Origin: Candidatus Zhuqueibacterota bacterium
Lineage (GTDB): Bacteria; Zhuqueibacterota; QNDG01
DNA length: 5,522 nt
Reading direction: 5' to 3'
Assembly: GCA_003645915.1 (NCBI GenBank)
Contig: QNDG01000137.1
Location: forward strand, 1 to 5,522
A program made the position numbers and the translations under genes. A model generated the notes under the pieces. It worked only from the letters and a program-made list of their open reading frames with translations, was not told the DNA's origin and ran no database searches. Below, piece after piece: positions 1 to 5,522 of the stretch (position 1 is the stretch's first letter; every line of letters starts with the position of its first letter).

Positions 1-1292
1 ATTACAGGAAAAACCTTCTGTACAATATTAAACCAGAACTGCGGCTGAGAAAACATAGACGGCTCCTGAAAATTACTGACAGGTTTTCCTGTTTCAAACA
101 TAATATTCTGAATTTCAATTCTGTCATTTCTGTCAGGATTATAGCCAACTGCATTTTCAACAACAGATCTCAGCATGGAAAGTTCTTCAGGTGTTCTCGG
201 TTTGTAATTTACAGTTTCAACACCATTAGCATCTGTAACTCTTTCTTCAACTCCGTCAACAAGAACCGCCACGGAAAGTCTTTTTATATTCCCTCCTGAA
301 TCTGTTATTCTCTCAACGGTTTTAGGCACCTTGTAATTTGTTATAGAATGCTCTAACTGTCCTCCGCTGGCAGCTGTTGCTGATCCGTCTGTACTTCCGG
401 CTTCATCAGTACGTTCTTCGCTTAATATGGCAACATTTTCAGGATCATACTTTTCTATTGTTCTGTCAATCTGTTTAAAATTAAGTTCTGCAGTAACTCT
501 CACAATAGACTTACCCTGTCCCAGTACTGCATCAAGCATGCTCTGTGCTTTTTTCTGAAGATTAGCTTCCACCTGCCTCTGAATATCAAGCTGACCCGAA
601 CTCAAACCTGCTGTAGTTTCATCCTTCCACGGATTGGAAAGGATATTTCCTTTGGAGTCTATTATTGTCACATTCCCCGGTGTTAACCCTTCCACGCTTG
701 CAGCAACAAGATTGGATATTCCGGATATTTGCCTTCTTGTCAATCCGGAGCTGGCTCTTATTTTTAATGCTATAGATGCAGTAGGCTGTTGCTGATCTTC
801 CTGAAAAAGCCTTTCCTGAGGCATTACAATGTGAACTCTGGCAAAATCAATTCCGTCAATACCCATTATAGTTCGTGCAAGTTCTCCTTCCAGTGCCCTC
901 CCAAAATTCACTTTCTGAACAAAATCCGACAAACCGATGTTTTTCTTATCAAAAATCTCATATCCCACGCTTCCGGTAGACGGAATCCCCTGACTTGCAA
1001 GTTTCATTCTCCACTGGTAAACCTTGGGAGAAGGTATGTAAATTGCCGTACCTGCAGCTTTAATTTGATACGGTACACTTTCCGCATCAAGAGCCTGAAT
1101 AATCTGATCAGCCTCTTTTAAATCAAGATTATTAAATAAAAGCGCATAATCCGGCTTAAGCGCCCATTTCATCAGAAAAGTGATTCCAACTATTAATGCC
1201 ACCAGTGTAACTAGAATTGTCAGCTTTTCTCCGAGAGAAATTTTCTGCAGAGATGCTGCAAAACCTTTAAATGAATTCTGATTTCCGGCCAT
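1..1292 (-). CDS. fliF: FliF, flagellar MS-ring protein (3' end cut off by window)
   Basis: FliF forms the MS ring in the inner membrane, the platform on which the rod, the export gate and the FliG rotor ring assemble. Translating the minus strand from ATG at 1290-1292 gives 430 residues with no stop before the window edge. Seen: one N-terminal membrane segment (about residues 24-41); the FliF hallmark YALLFNNLD at 49-57; the conserved stretch around DFVQKVNFGRALEGELART (123-141); SVEGLTPGNVTIID (199-212); and NYKVPKTVE (319-327), which opens the second ring-building part. The PEEL...AVGY block (368-384) is also typical. FliF is usually about 520-570 residues, so the second membrane helix and the C-terminal FliG-binding tail lie beyond coordinate 1. 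The start is supported by a GGAAGGTGA ribosome-binding site just upstream. It is the fifth gene of the flgB operon, 18 bp after fliE. The truncation is a window effect, not a mutation. Confidence 0.97.
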   Translation of the reverse strand, partial: MAGNQNSFKGFAASLQKISLGEKLTILVTLVALIVGITFLMKWALKPDYALLFNNLDLKEADQIIQALDAESVPYQIKAAGTAIYIPSPKVYQWRMKLASQGIPSTGSVGYEIFDKKNIGLSDFVQKVNFGRALEGELARTIMGIDGIDFARVHIVMPQERLFQEDQQQPTASIALKIRASSGLTRRQISGISNLVAASVEGLTPGNVTIIDSKGNILSNPWKDETTAGLSSGQLDIQRQVEANLQKKAQSMLDAVLGQGKSIVRVTAELNFKQIDRTIEKYDPENVAILSEERTDEAGSTDGSATAASGGQLEHSITNYKVPKTVERITDSGGNIKRLSVAVLVDGVEERVTDANGVETVNYKPRTPEELSMLRSVVENAVGYNPDRNDRIEIQNIMFETGKPVSNFQEPSMFSQPQFWFNIVQKVFPV

Positions 1293-1310
1293 TATATCAC
1301 CTTCCCGTAA

Positions 1311-1601
1311 TTAAACCTGCATTCTCATCATTTCCTGATATGCCTCAAGAAGCTTATTTCTTATCTCCACAACAAGCTCCAGACCTATATTTGCCTTTTC
1401 TGCGGCAATCATTACATCATGGATATTTTCCGCTTTACCTGAAGCCATATCAGAGACCTGTTTTTCAGCATCATTTAACAGATTATTTACATCACTTAAA
1501 AAAGAATTTATTGTCTTTTTAAAGCTTGTATTTTCAGCAGAACGATTCTCCGGTCTGTGATTTATCATGTTGTTCTGCTGCGAAACAGGATTAATAGCCA
1601 C
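1311..1601 (-). CDS. fliE: FliE, rod/MS-ring junction protein
   Basis: FliE links the MS ring and export gate to the proximal rod and is one of the first substrates exported by the flagellar type III apparatus. The 96 residues fit the family length (about 100). The C-terminal half carries the signature: HDVMIAAEKANIGLELVVEI (61-80), followed directly by RNKLLEAYQEMMRMQV (81-96). The first 25 or so residues are polar and poorly conserved, as expected of an exported rod protein. The start is GTG. The next in-frame ATG is codon 12 and has no ribosome-binding site, whereas GTG has AGGGAG seven bases upstream. It lies 23 bp after the 112-residue gene and 18 bp before fliF, so it is co-transcribed with both. 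Confidence 0.95.
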   Translation of the reverse strand: MAINPVSQQNNMINHRPENRSAENTSFKKTINSFLSDVNNLLNDAEKQVSDMASGKAENIHDVMIAAEKANIGLELVVEIRNKLLEAYQEMMRMQV

Positions 1602-1608
1602 TTTTTTT

Positions 1609-1614
1609 CTCCCT
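1609..1614 (-). promoter_or_regulatory. Ribosome-binding site that decides the fliE GTG start
   Basis: The minus strand reads AGGGAG here, followed by seven A residues and then GTG. The spacing is right for the GTG at 1599-1601. No comparable purine-rich site precedes the alternative ATG at 1566-1568, so the GTG start is preferred. Confidence 0.7.
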
Positions 1615-1624
1615 GCTTTTTTTA

Positions 1625-1963
1625 TTAAAATGTAAGATCAATACTTGTTCCCTTTGTTTCCGGAAGCCCCGTATCTTCAGCAATTTTCTGATATGCATTA
1701 ACTCCGAAACCTGCCCTTTCTTTTGGGAATAGAGCATTAAGCATACCCCTTTCTGCAGTACTCAAATGAGAAGAAAGAGGTTTTGAAAAATCAAGCTCAA
1801 CTTTTTGTGCTTTATTTAATTGTTTTACATGATCCCCGAAAGTAAGTCCGGGCTTGTCCTTCACTGTCCCACTGTTAACTGTTTTGTTTACAGGTCTTTC
1901 ATTCTGCGTTACCGCTTTTCTGTTATAATTTACATATGAAATATTTGACTGATTTACCTTCAT
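1625..1963 (-). CDS. Unrecognised 112-residue protein of the flagellar rod operon
   Basis: I do not recognise this protein. It is very probably a real gene: it has an ATG with a strong GGAGGGG ribosome-binding site, sits 17 bp after flgC and 23 bp before fliE on the same strand, and fills the space between them exactly. It has no signal peptide, membrane helix, cysteine or tryptophan. Residues 1-40 are polar and rich in Asn, Lys and Thr and look disordered. Residues 42-79 look helical and contain LSTAERGMLNALFP (67-80). The tail has VNAYQKIAEDTGL (88-100) and ends GTSIDLTF. The disordered start would suit a substrate of the flagellar export apparatus or a small cytoplasmic partner, but that is inference from position. 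The MKVNQ opening slightly recalls FlgM anti-sigma factors, yet the rest does not fit, so I do not call it FlgM. Confidence 0.85.
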   Translation of the reverse strand: MKVNQSNISYVNYNRKAVTQNERPVNKTVNSGTVKDKPGLTFGDHVKQLNKAQKVELDFSKPLSSHLSTAERGMLNALFPKERAGFGVNAYQKIAEDTGLPETKGTSIDLTF

Positions 1964-1980
1964 ATCCCCTCCGCTCAGTA

Positions 1981-2490
1981 TCAGATATCCAGAGCCTTTT
2001 TCATCATTGATTTTGCTCCGTTCAAAACTGTAACATTTGCCTCATACACTCTTGAAGCAACCATCATATTTGTCATTTCCTGTACAAGATTGATATTGGG
2101 TTTTTTCACATACCCGTTTTCATCCGCATCCGGATTGTCTGGCTCATAAACAAGCTTAAAAGGCTCATTCTGTTGTTTAACCTCAGCAGTACTTACCTCA
2201 AACTCACTGTTTCCTGATGATTTTCTGCCAACACTTATTGGTCCTGTACCTCTGACCAGATCTGATCCGTTTTTCCTTGAAAGTTCACTTCTGAACAGGT
2301 TCCCAAATCGTCCCTCGGCTGACCTTGCAGCTCTGAATCTAACTCTTCTTGGCACATAGGGACCGCCTTCTTTGGTGTTTGTTGTTTCAATATTAGCAAT
2401 GTTTTTGGAAGTGGCTTCAATCAGACTTCTCTGAGCCGAAAGCCCTGATCCACTGATTCTGAATATTGAAAACATCTTTCCAAAGCTCAT
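1981..2490 (-). CDS. flgC: FlgC, proximal rod protein
   Basis: FlgC is a structural subunit of the proximal rod, exported through the flagellar type III system and stacked with FlgB, FlgF and FliE in the periplasm. The N-terminus has the rod/hook family motif: LSAQRSLIEATSKNIANIET (17-36), followed by EGGPYVPRRV (41-50), the FlgC form of the box. The C-terminal block is diagnostic: YEPDNPDADENGYVKKPNIN (115-134), then EMTNMMVASRVYEANV (138-153). At 169 residues it is longer than the roughly 134-150 of many FlgC proteins. The extra length lies in the middle (about 51-105), which is rich in Arg, Ser and Gly. The ATG has GGAGGA eight bases upstream. It starts 20 bp after flgB, and the stop is TGA. 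Confidence 0.96.
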   Translation of the reverse strand: MSFGKMFSIFRISGSGLSAQRSLIEATSKNIANIETTNTKEGGPYVPRRVRFRAARSAEGRFGNLFRSELSRKNGSDLVRGTGPISVGRKSSGNSEFEVSTAEVKQQNEPFKLVYEPDNPDADENGYVKKPNINLVQEMTNMMVASRVYEANVTVLNGAKSMMKKALDI

Positions 2491-2510
2491 AGTTCAGCTC
2501 CTCCGCTTAC

Positions 2511-2894
2511 TTAAAATCTCCCCCTGATACTTCCTTTAAGGGCCTGAAATTTCCCGCTGATTATTTTAACAGCACTTGCATAAAGCAGTTGATTTTCAGC
2601 AGATTCTGCCATTTCTTTTTCCACATCCGGTTCCGTATTTTCAACTTTAACTACTGCGGATTTTGTAGTAACCGAACCAAGAGGAAGATGTCTCTCATCC
2701 TCCGTAAGCCCTGCTAATCCAGTGGACTGCTGTGCCAGAGAAAGGCTTTTCTTAAAATCAACTTTTCTCGTTTTATATCCTGGTGTCGAAGAATTGGCAA
2801 TATTGCTTGCTATTACTTTCTGCCTCTCACTGGCAATATCAAGAACCCGTTTCATTAACGGAATTGTTGTTTTGGAAAATATACTATTGATCAT
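2511..2894 (-). CDS. flgB: FlgB, proximal rod protein
   Basis: FlgB is a proximal rod subunit that sits near FliE and the MS ring and is exported by the flagellar type III system. The 127 residues match the family (about 130). The rod-family box is clear: ASERQKVIASNIANSSTPGY (21-40), then KTRKVDF (41-47). The C-terminal half shows the FlgB pattern DVEKEMAESAENQLLYASAV (90-109), then a final helix ending GSIRGRF. It is the first gene of the rod operon: a consensus sigma-54 promoter lies 40 bp upstream of the ATG and an AGGAGA ribosome-binding site lies six bases upstream of it. flgC follows after 20 bp. Confidence 0.96.
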   Translation of the reverse strand: MINSIFSKTTIPLMKRVLDIASERQKVIASNIANSSTPGYKTRKVDFKKSLSLAQQSTGLAGLTEDERHLPLGSVTTKSAVVKVENTEPDVEKEMAESAENQLLYASAVKIISGKFQALKGSIRGRF

Positions 2895-2933
2895 AGTTTT
2901 TCTCCTGATTATAAATAACCATCTTCTCTTTAA

Positions 2934-2948
2934 GCAAGCCCTGTGCCA
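2934..2948 (-). promoter_or_regulatory. Sigma-54 (RpoN) promoter of the flgB operon
   Basis: The minus strand reads TGGCACAGGGCTTGC, followed by TT. This matches the sigma-54 consensus TGGCAC-N5-TTGC exactly, with GG and GC at the required 10-base separation. Counting the last C as -12 puts transcription start near 2922 (an A) and gives a leader of about 28 nt that contains the flgB ribosome-binding site. Such promoters need an AAA+ activator; the gene directly upstream encodes one with the GAFTGA loop that contacts sigma-54. This is the strongest regulatory call in the window. Confidence 0.92.
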
Positions 2949-2990
2949 CTGAAAATAAGATATGTTTTCTTTGAGAGAGTTTTTTAAGTA

Positions 2991-3020
2991 CTTGTTTTAT
3001 AGTGTGTTAGAAAAAACAAG
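2991..3020. repeat. Inverted repeat upstream of the sigma-54 promoter (candidate activator site)
   Basis: CTTGTTTT at 2991-2998 is the exact reverse complement of AAAACAAG at 3013-3020, with 14 bases between. The centre is about 84 bp upstream of the predicted flgB transcription start, within the usual range for activators of sigma-54 promoters. The arms are AT-rich, so chance is a real alternative. No poly-U tract makes it look like a terminator. Confidence 0.35.
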
Positions 3021-3065
3021 AAAACCCATTTTATAAATTAAACAAACAGGTCTTGCATGATACCG

Positions 3066-3078
3066 GTTAATAATTAAC
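3066..3078. repeat. Perfect short palindrome (candidate activator or operator site)
   Basis: GTTAAT at 3066-3071 and ATTAAC at 3073-3078 form a perfect 6+1+6 palindrome. It lies about 150 bp upstream of the predicted flgB transcription start, a plausible distance for a dimeric Fis-type HTH activator. Being AT-rich and short, it could also be chance. Confidence 0.35.
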
Positions 3079-3115
3079 TATTTGGGGTGTATATTCTATC
3101 TCTTGGCAGGATATT

Positions 3116-3152
3116 AATAAAAACTAAAGAGGAGCTTGCTACCGCCCCTCTT
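3116..3152 (-). terminator. Rho-independent terminator after the response regulator
   Basis: On the minus strand AAGAGGGGC (3152-3144) pairs with GCTCCTCTT (3135-3127) over nine base pairs, with one G-U pair and an eight-base loop. TAGTTTTTATTAA follows as a U-rich tract. The regulator's TAG stop (3141-3139) lies inside the loop, so the hairpin's left arm is coding sequence. The terminator should limit read-through from the kinase-regulator transcript into flgB and leave the rod operon to its own sigma-54 promoter. Confidence 0.75.
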
Positions 3153-4521
3153 CACTAACTGCTTTTTCAGCTTCAATAACACCGTATTCTCTTAACTTGG
3201 TTCTCAAAGTTTTAATTGTAATTCCAAGGGCCTTTGCAGTACGTGTCTTATTATGATTTAACTGACGGTAAGTTTTTAAAATGACTCTTTTTTCCGCTTC
3301 AGCCAGAGATGTTATTTCTCCGAAATCGCCCCCATCTTCGAGAAGCTCTCTGTTATCTTCAAGAAATATAAAATGCTCCGGTTTAAGCACATCTCCCTGG
3401 CTCATAATAACCGCTGTTTCCATACTGTTTTCCAGTTCTCTGACATTGCCTGGCCAGTCATAGTTAACAAGTAAATCCATTGTTGAATCTGCAATACTCT
3501 TTTTTCTGTTGTACTTATCATTGAATATCTGCAGGAAATATTCAATAAAAAACGGGATATCTTCTTTTCTGTTTCTCAGAGGAACAAGGCTTATTGAAAC
3601 AACATTTAACCGGAAATAAAGATCTTTTCTGAAAGTTCCTTTTTTAACCTCTTCTTTCAGATTTCGGTTTGTTGTTGCTATCACTCTTACATCAACACTT
3701 ATACTCTTGCCTGAACCGACTCTTTCGAATTGCTGGTATTGTAAAGCCCTTAATAATTTTGCCTGGACCTGCAGACCCAGCTCCCCTATTTCATCAAGAA
3801 GCAGAGTACCCCCGTCTGCAAGCTCAAATCTTCCTTTGGATCTCTGTACAGCTCCGGTAAATGCTCCTTTTTCATGACCGAATAGTTCACTCTCAAGCAG
3901 GGTCTCAGGCAGCGCAGCACAATTTACCTTAATAAATGGTTTTGATGCACGTCTGCTTATTCTGTGAATAGCATTTGCTATTACCTCTTTTCCAACACCT
4001 GTTTCTCCCTGAATCAGTACAGTGGAATCAAGAGGACCCACCATTTCAATCATGCTTTTTACTTTCTGAATTACCGGACTCTTGCCGATAATTGTATCCG
4101 AGACTTCTTTTTTCTCGAGCTGTTCCTTTAGAAATTCATTCTCGTTTAATAGTGTTTGGTGCTGAAAAACTCTGTCAATCACTATATCCAGCTCTTCAAG
4201 TTCTACAGGCTTTGTAATATAATCAAACGCTCCTTTTTTCATTGCATCAACAGCAGTTGCAACAGACCCATATGCGGTTATAATAACCACTTCTGTTTTC
4301 GGAGCTGCCTTTTTAATATTCTCCAACAATTTCAAGCCATCCATCTCTTCCATTTTCAGATCGCTGATTACAAGATTAAAATTTGCCTTGTTAATTTTTT
4401 CCATTGCTGCTTTTCCGTTTTCTGCGGAAGAAACATCAAATCCCTTGCGGGTCAGAACATCTGATACAAACCTGCGTAAAATAGGATCATCCTCAACTAC
4501 CAATATTTTTTTATCAAGCAT
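3139..4521 (-). CDS. Sigma-54-dependent response regulator (FlgR/FlrC/AtoC type), probable flagellar activator
   Basis: A phosphorylation-controlled activator that uses ATP hydrolysis to open sigma-54 promoters. The 460 residues contain all three standard parts. The receiver (about 1-120) has the acidic pocket E10-D11-D12, phospho-acceptor D54 in SDLKM, T82 and K104. The AAA+ domain (about 142-370) has Walker A GETGVGKE (172-179), the sigma-54-contacting loop GAFTGA (219-224), Walker B GGTLLLDEI (237-245), candidate arginine fingers R298 and R304 in FRKDLYFR, and WPGNVREL (356-363). The Fis-type HTH lies at about 405-447. No key residue is missing. It starts 12 bp after the kinase gene, its ribosome-binding site overlaps the kinase stop, and it ends in a terminator. 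Its position just before a sigma-54-controlled flgB operon argues for a flagellar role like that of FlgR or FlrC. The sequence alone does not separate this from other NtrC-family regulators, so no symbol is given. Confidence 0.95.
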   Translation of the reverse strand: MLDKKILVVEDDPILRRFVSDVLTRKGFDVSSAENGKAAMEKINKANFNLVISDLKMEEMDGLKLLENIKKAAPKTEVVIITAYGSVATAVDAMKKGAFDYITKPVELEELDIVIDRVFQHQTLLNENEFLKEQLEKKEVSDTIIGKSPVIQKVKSMIEMVGPLDSTVLIQGETGVGKEVIANAIHRISRRASKPFIKVNCAALPETLLESELFGHEKGAFTGAVQRSKGRFELADGGTLLLDEIGELGLQVQAKLLRALQYQQFERVGSGKSISVDVRVIATTNRNLKEEVKKGTFRKDLYFRLNVVSISLVPLRNRKEDIPFFIEYFLQIFNDKYNRKKSIADSTMDLLVNYDWPGNVRELENSMETAVIMSQGDVLKPEHFIFLEDNRELLEDGGDFGEITSLAEAEKRVILKTYRQLNHNKTRTAKALGITIKTLRTKLREYGVIEAEKAVSEEGR

Positions 4522-4529
4522 AATAAGCT

Positions 4530-4536
4530 CTCCTTA
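4530..4536 (-). promoter_or_regulatory. Ribosome-binding site overlapping the kinase stop codon
   Basis: The minus strand reads TAAGGAG: TAA is the stop of the kinase gene and AAGGAG is the ribosome-binding site of the regulator, eight bases before its ATG. The overlap suggests translational coupling, which would keep kinase and regulator production linked. Confidence 0.75.
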
Positions 4537-5522
4537 GCTCAAAGGAAGTATAATATTACACGTTGTTCCTAAATTCTTTTCACTCTCAATTGTTATTTGC
4601 CCATGGTGAAGATTTACAAAATTCTTAGCAAGAGCAAGGCCAAGACCAAGGCCTTTTTCTCTTGTTGTAAAAAACGGAACAAATGCTTTTTTACAGACTT
4701 CAGAATCCATGCCTGTTCCGGAATCAATAATTGCAAGGTGCACGCTGTTATGATTTTTTATTTTTGATATCTGTTCTTTTATTTCTATTCTTATTGTCCC
4801 GCTGTTTTTAATTGCCTTGACACTGTTATCAAAAACTGCAAGAATAACCTGTTCAAATAATACAGGATCAATATTAATTATTAACTTCTCATTCTCCGGC
4901 AATTTATATTTAACTCTTATGTTTTTCTGATTTAACTTATTCCTTTTGATATAAAATTCAGCTACATCATTAATAAATTTAATCAGATCAACAGGTTCAA
5001 AATGGGGTTTTACAGGCCTTGTATAAATCTGGAACTTGGAAACAATTTCATCAAGTTTTGATATTGATTCGGTTATATGTGATATCATTTCCTTTCTCGG
5101 ATCATCTTCATCCAGGGATTCTGAAATAAGATCAACATAACCTCTTATTCCTCCAAGAGGATTCCTGATTTCATGAGATACAAGTATTGCCATCTGATTT
5201 AAAGCTGTCTGCGTTCTGATTTGCTGCATCTCTTCTTCAAGGTCCTTTATCTTTGTAAGATCACTCAGGACTTCCACAGCACCAAGAGTATTCCCACTGT
5301 TATCCTGAACAAGAGAAGTGCTGTATCGCACAGGAATTATCTTACCGTTTTTTATATGCAGTTCCTTCTCTTCGTGAAACAGAGATTTCCCGCTGGTTAA
5401 TGTATAAAGTGGAGAAAAACGATTGCTTACTTTTTGGGTAAACAAATCATTGTAATGCCTTCCAATAACCTGAGATGCAGGAATACCCGTAAGTTTTTCA
5501 GCACCATTGTTAAAAAGTACAA
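4534..5522 (-). CDS. PAS-containing sensor histidine kinase (NtrB/FlgS/FlrB type), 5' end beyond window
   Basis: The kinase partner of the adjacent regulator. The reading frame is open to the window end and gives 328 visible residues. A TTG at 5443-5445 could be taken as a start, but codons upstream of it continue a PAS domain (FNNGAEKLTGIPASQVIGRH, then YNDLF), so the true start lies beyond 5522. Numbered from the first visible codon, the PAS domain runs to about 90, then a short coiled linker, then the H-box ILVSHEIRNPLGGIRGY (112-128) with phospho-acceptor H116. The ATPase domain has the N-box around FDNSVKAI (N232), the D-box IIDSGTGMD (264-272) and FFTTREKGLGLGLALAK (283-299). No membrane helix is visible, as in cytoplasmic FlgS and NtrB, though a missing N-terminus could hold one. 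The signal sensed cannot be read from the sequence. A flagellar role is inferred from the neighbours. Confidence 0.95.
   Translation of the reverse strand, partial: VLFNNGAEKLTGIPASQVIGRHYNDLFTQKVSNRFSPLYTLTSGKSLFHEEKELHIKNGKIIPVRYSTSLVQDNSGNTLGAVEVLSDLTKIKDLEEEMQQIRTQTALNQMAILVSHEIRNPLGGIRGYVDLISESLDEDDPRKEMISHITESISKLDEIVSKFQIYTRPVKPHFEPVDLIKFINDVAEFYIKRNKLNQKNIRVKYKLPENEKLIINIDPVLFEQVILAVFDNSVKAIKNSGTIRIEIKEQISKIKNHNSVHLAIIDSGTGMDSEVCKKAFVPFFTTREKGLGLGLALAKNFVNLHHGQITIESEKNLGTTCNIILPLS

Larger units (their letters stand above)
2895..3138. other. Regulatory gap between the response regulator and flgB
   Basis: This 244-bp non-coding stretch is AT-rich. From the regulator side it holds the downstream part of an intrinsic terminator, two inverted repeats (3066-3078 and 2991-3020), the sigma-54 promoter (2934-2948) and the flgB leader. 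I see no convincing sigma-70 or sigma-28 promoter and no gene on either strand. Its size suits a sigma-54 promoter with upstream activator sites. Confidence 0.8.

Noticed and set aside
789..1121. A 110-codon open frame on the plus strand opposite fliF
   Set aside because: It lies wholly antisense to well-conserved fliF sequence and its translation resembles no protein family; it is a shadow frame.
1625..1963. The 112-residue gene as FlgM (anti-sigma-28)
   Set aside because: Only the MKVNQ opening is similar. The C-terminal half does not show the helical sigma-binding region expected of FlgM, and flgM is not usually found between flgC and fliE.
2795..2810. A sigma-54-like TGGCA...TTGC on the plus strand inside flgB
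   Set aside because: The spacing between GG and GC is one base too long, it points antisense to the operon, and the bases encode the conserved rod-family ASNIANS region.
2722..2952. A 76-codon plus-strand frame opposite flgB with a hydrophobic stretch
   Set aside because: It is antisense to conserved flgB codons and runs across the flgB leader and sigma-54 promoter. The hydrophobic run is a by-product of the antisense reading.
3103..3118. TTGGCAGG on the plus strand in the gap, resembling a -24 element
   Set aside because: There is no GC at the -12 position and no plus-strand gene for it to serve.
4156..4464. A 102-codon plus-strand frame opposite the receiver domain
   Set aside because: It is antisense to strongly conserved receiver sequence and its Cys/Phe/Asn-rich translation is typical of a shadow frame.
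1..5522. Defence system, mobile element, CRISPR array or tRNA/rRNA gene
   Set aside because: No transposase, integrase, repeat-spacer pattern or RNA-gene signature is visible. Apart from the 112-residue gene, the coding content is standard flagellar and two-component.

Overview
This is a flagellar locus from an AT-rich, flagellated, Gram-negative-type bacterium. All recognisable genes lie on the minus strand. Reading in the direction of transcription, from high to low coordinates, the order is: an NtrB/FlgS-like sensor histidine kinase (start lies beyond the window), a sigma-54-activating response regulator of the FlgR/FlrC/AtoC type, a 244-bp regulatory gap, then flgB, flgC, an unrecognised 112-residue protein, fliE and fliF (cut off by the window start). 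The pairing of a sigma-54 two-component system with flgBC-fliEF is known from Deltaproteobacteria (Geobacter-like), Deferribacterota and Campylobacterota. Low GC with this gene order would suit Deferribacterota or an AT-rich Desulfobacterota member, but I cannot fix the lineage from the sequence.

Region by region: 4534-5522 holds the kinase (partial PAS domain, HisKA-like H-box, HATPase). 3139-4521 holds the complete 460-residue response regulator (receiver, AAA+ with an intact GAFTGA loop, Fis-type HTH), 12 bp after the kinase and with its Shine-Dalgarno overlapping the kinase stop. The regulator's stop codon sits in the loop of a good intrinsic terminator (3116-3152). The gap 2895-3138 holds two inverted repeats that could bind the activator and, at 2934-2948, an essentially consensus sigma-54 promoter (TGGCAC-N5-TTGC) that reads into flgB with a predicted 28-nt leader. 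From 2894 down to 1, flgB, flgC, the 112-residue gene, fliE and fliF follow at 17-23 bp spacing, each with a clear ribosome-binding site, and form one operon.

The inferred circuit is that the kinase phosphorylates the regulator, which then drives sigma-54 RNA polymerase at the flgB promoter to make the proximal rod (FlgB, FlgC), the rod/MS-ring adaptor (FliE) and the MS ring (FliF). Most of the window is conventional. The item that is not explained is the small protein encoded between flgC and fliE.
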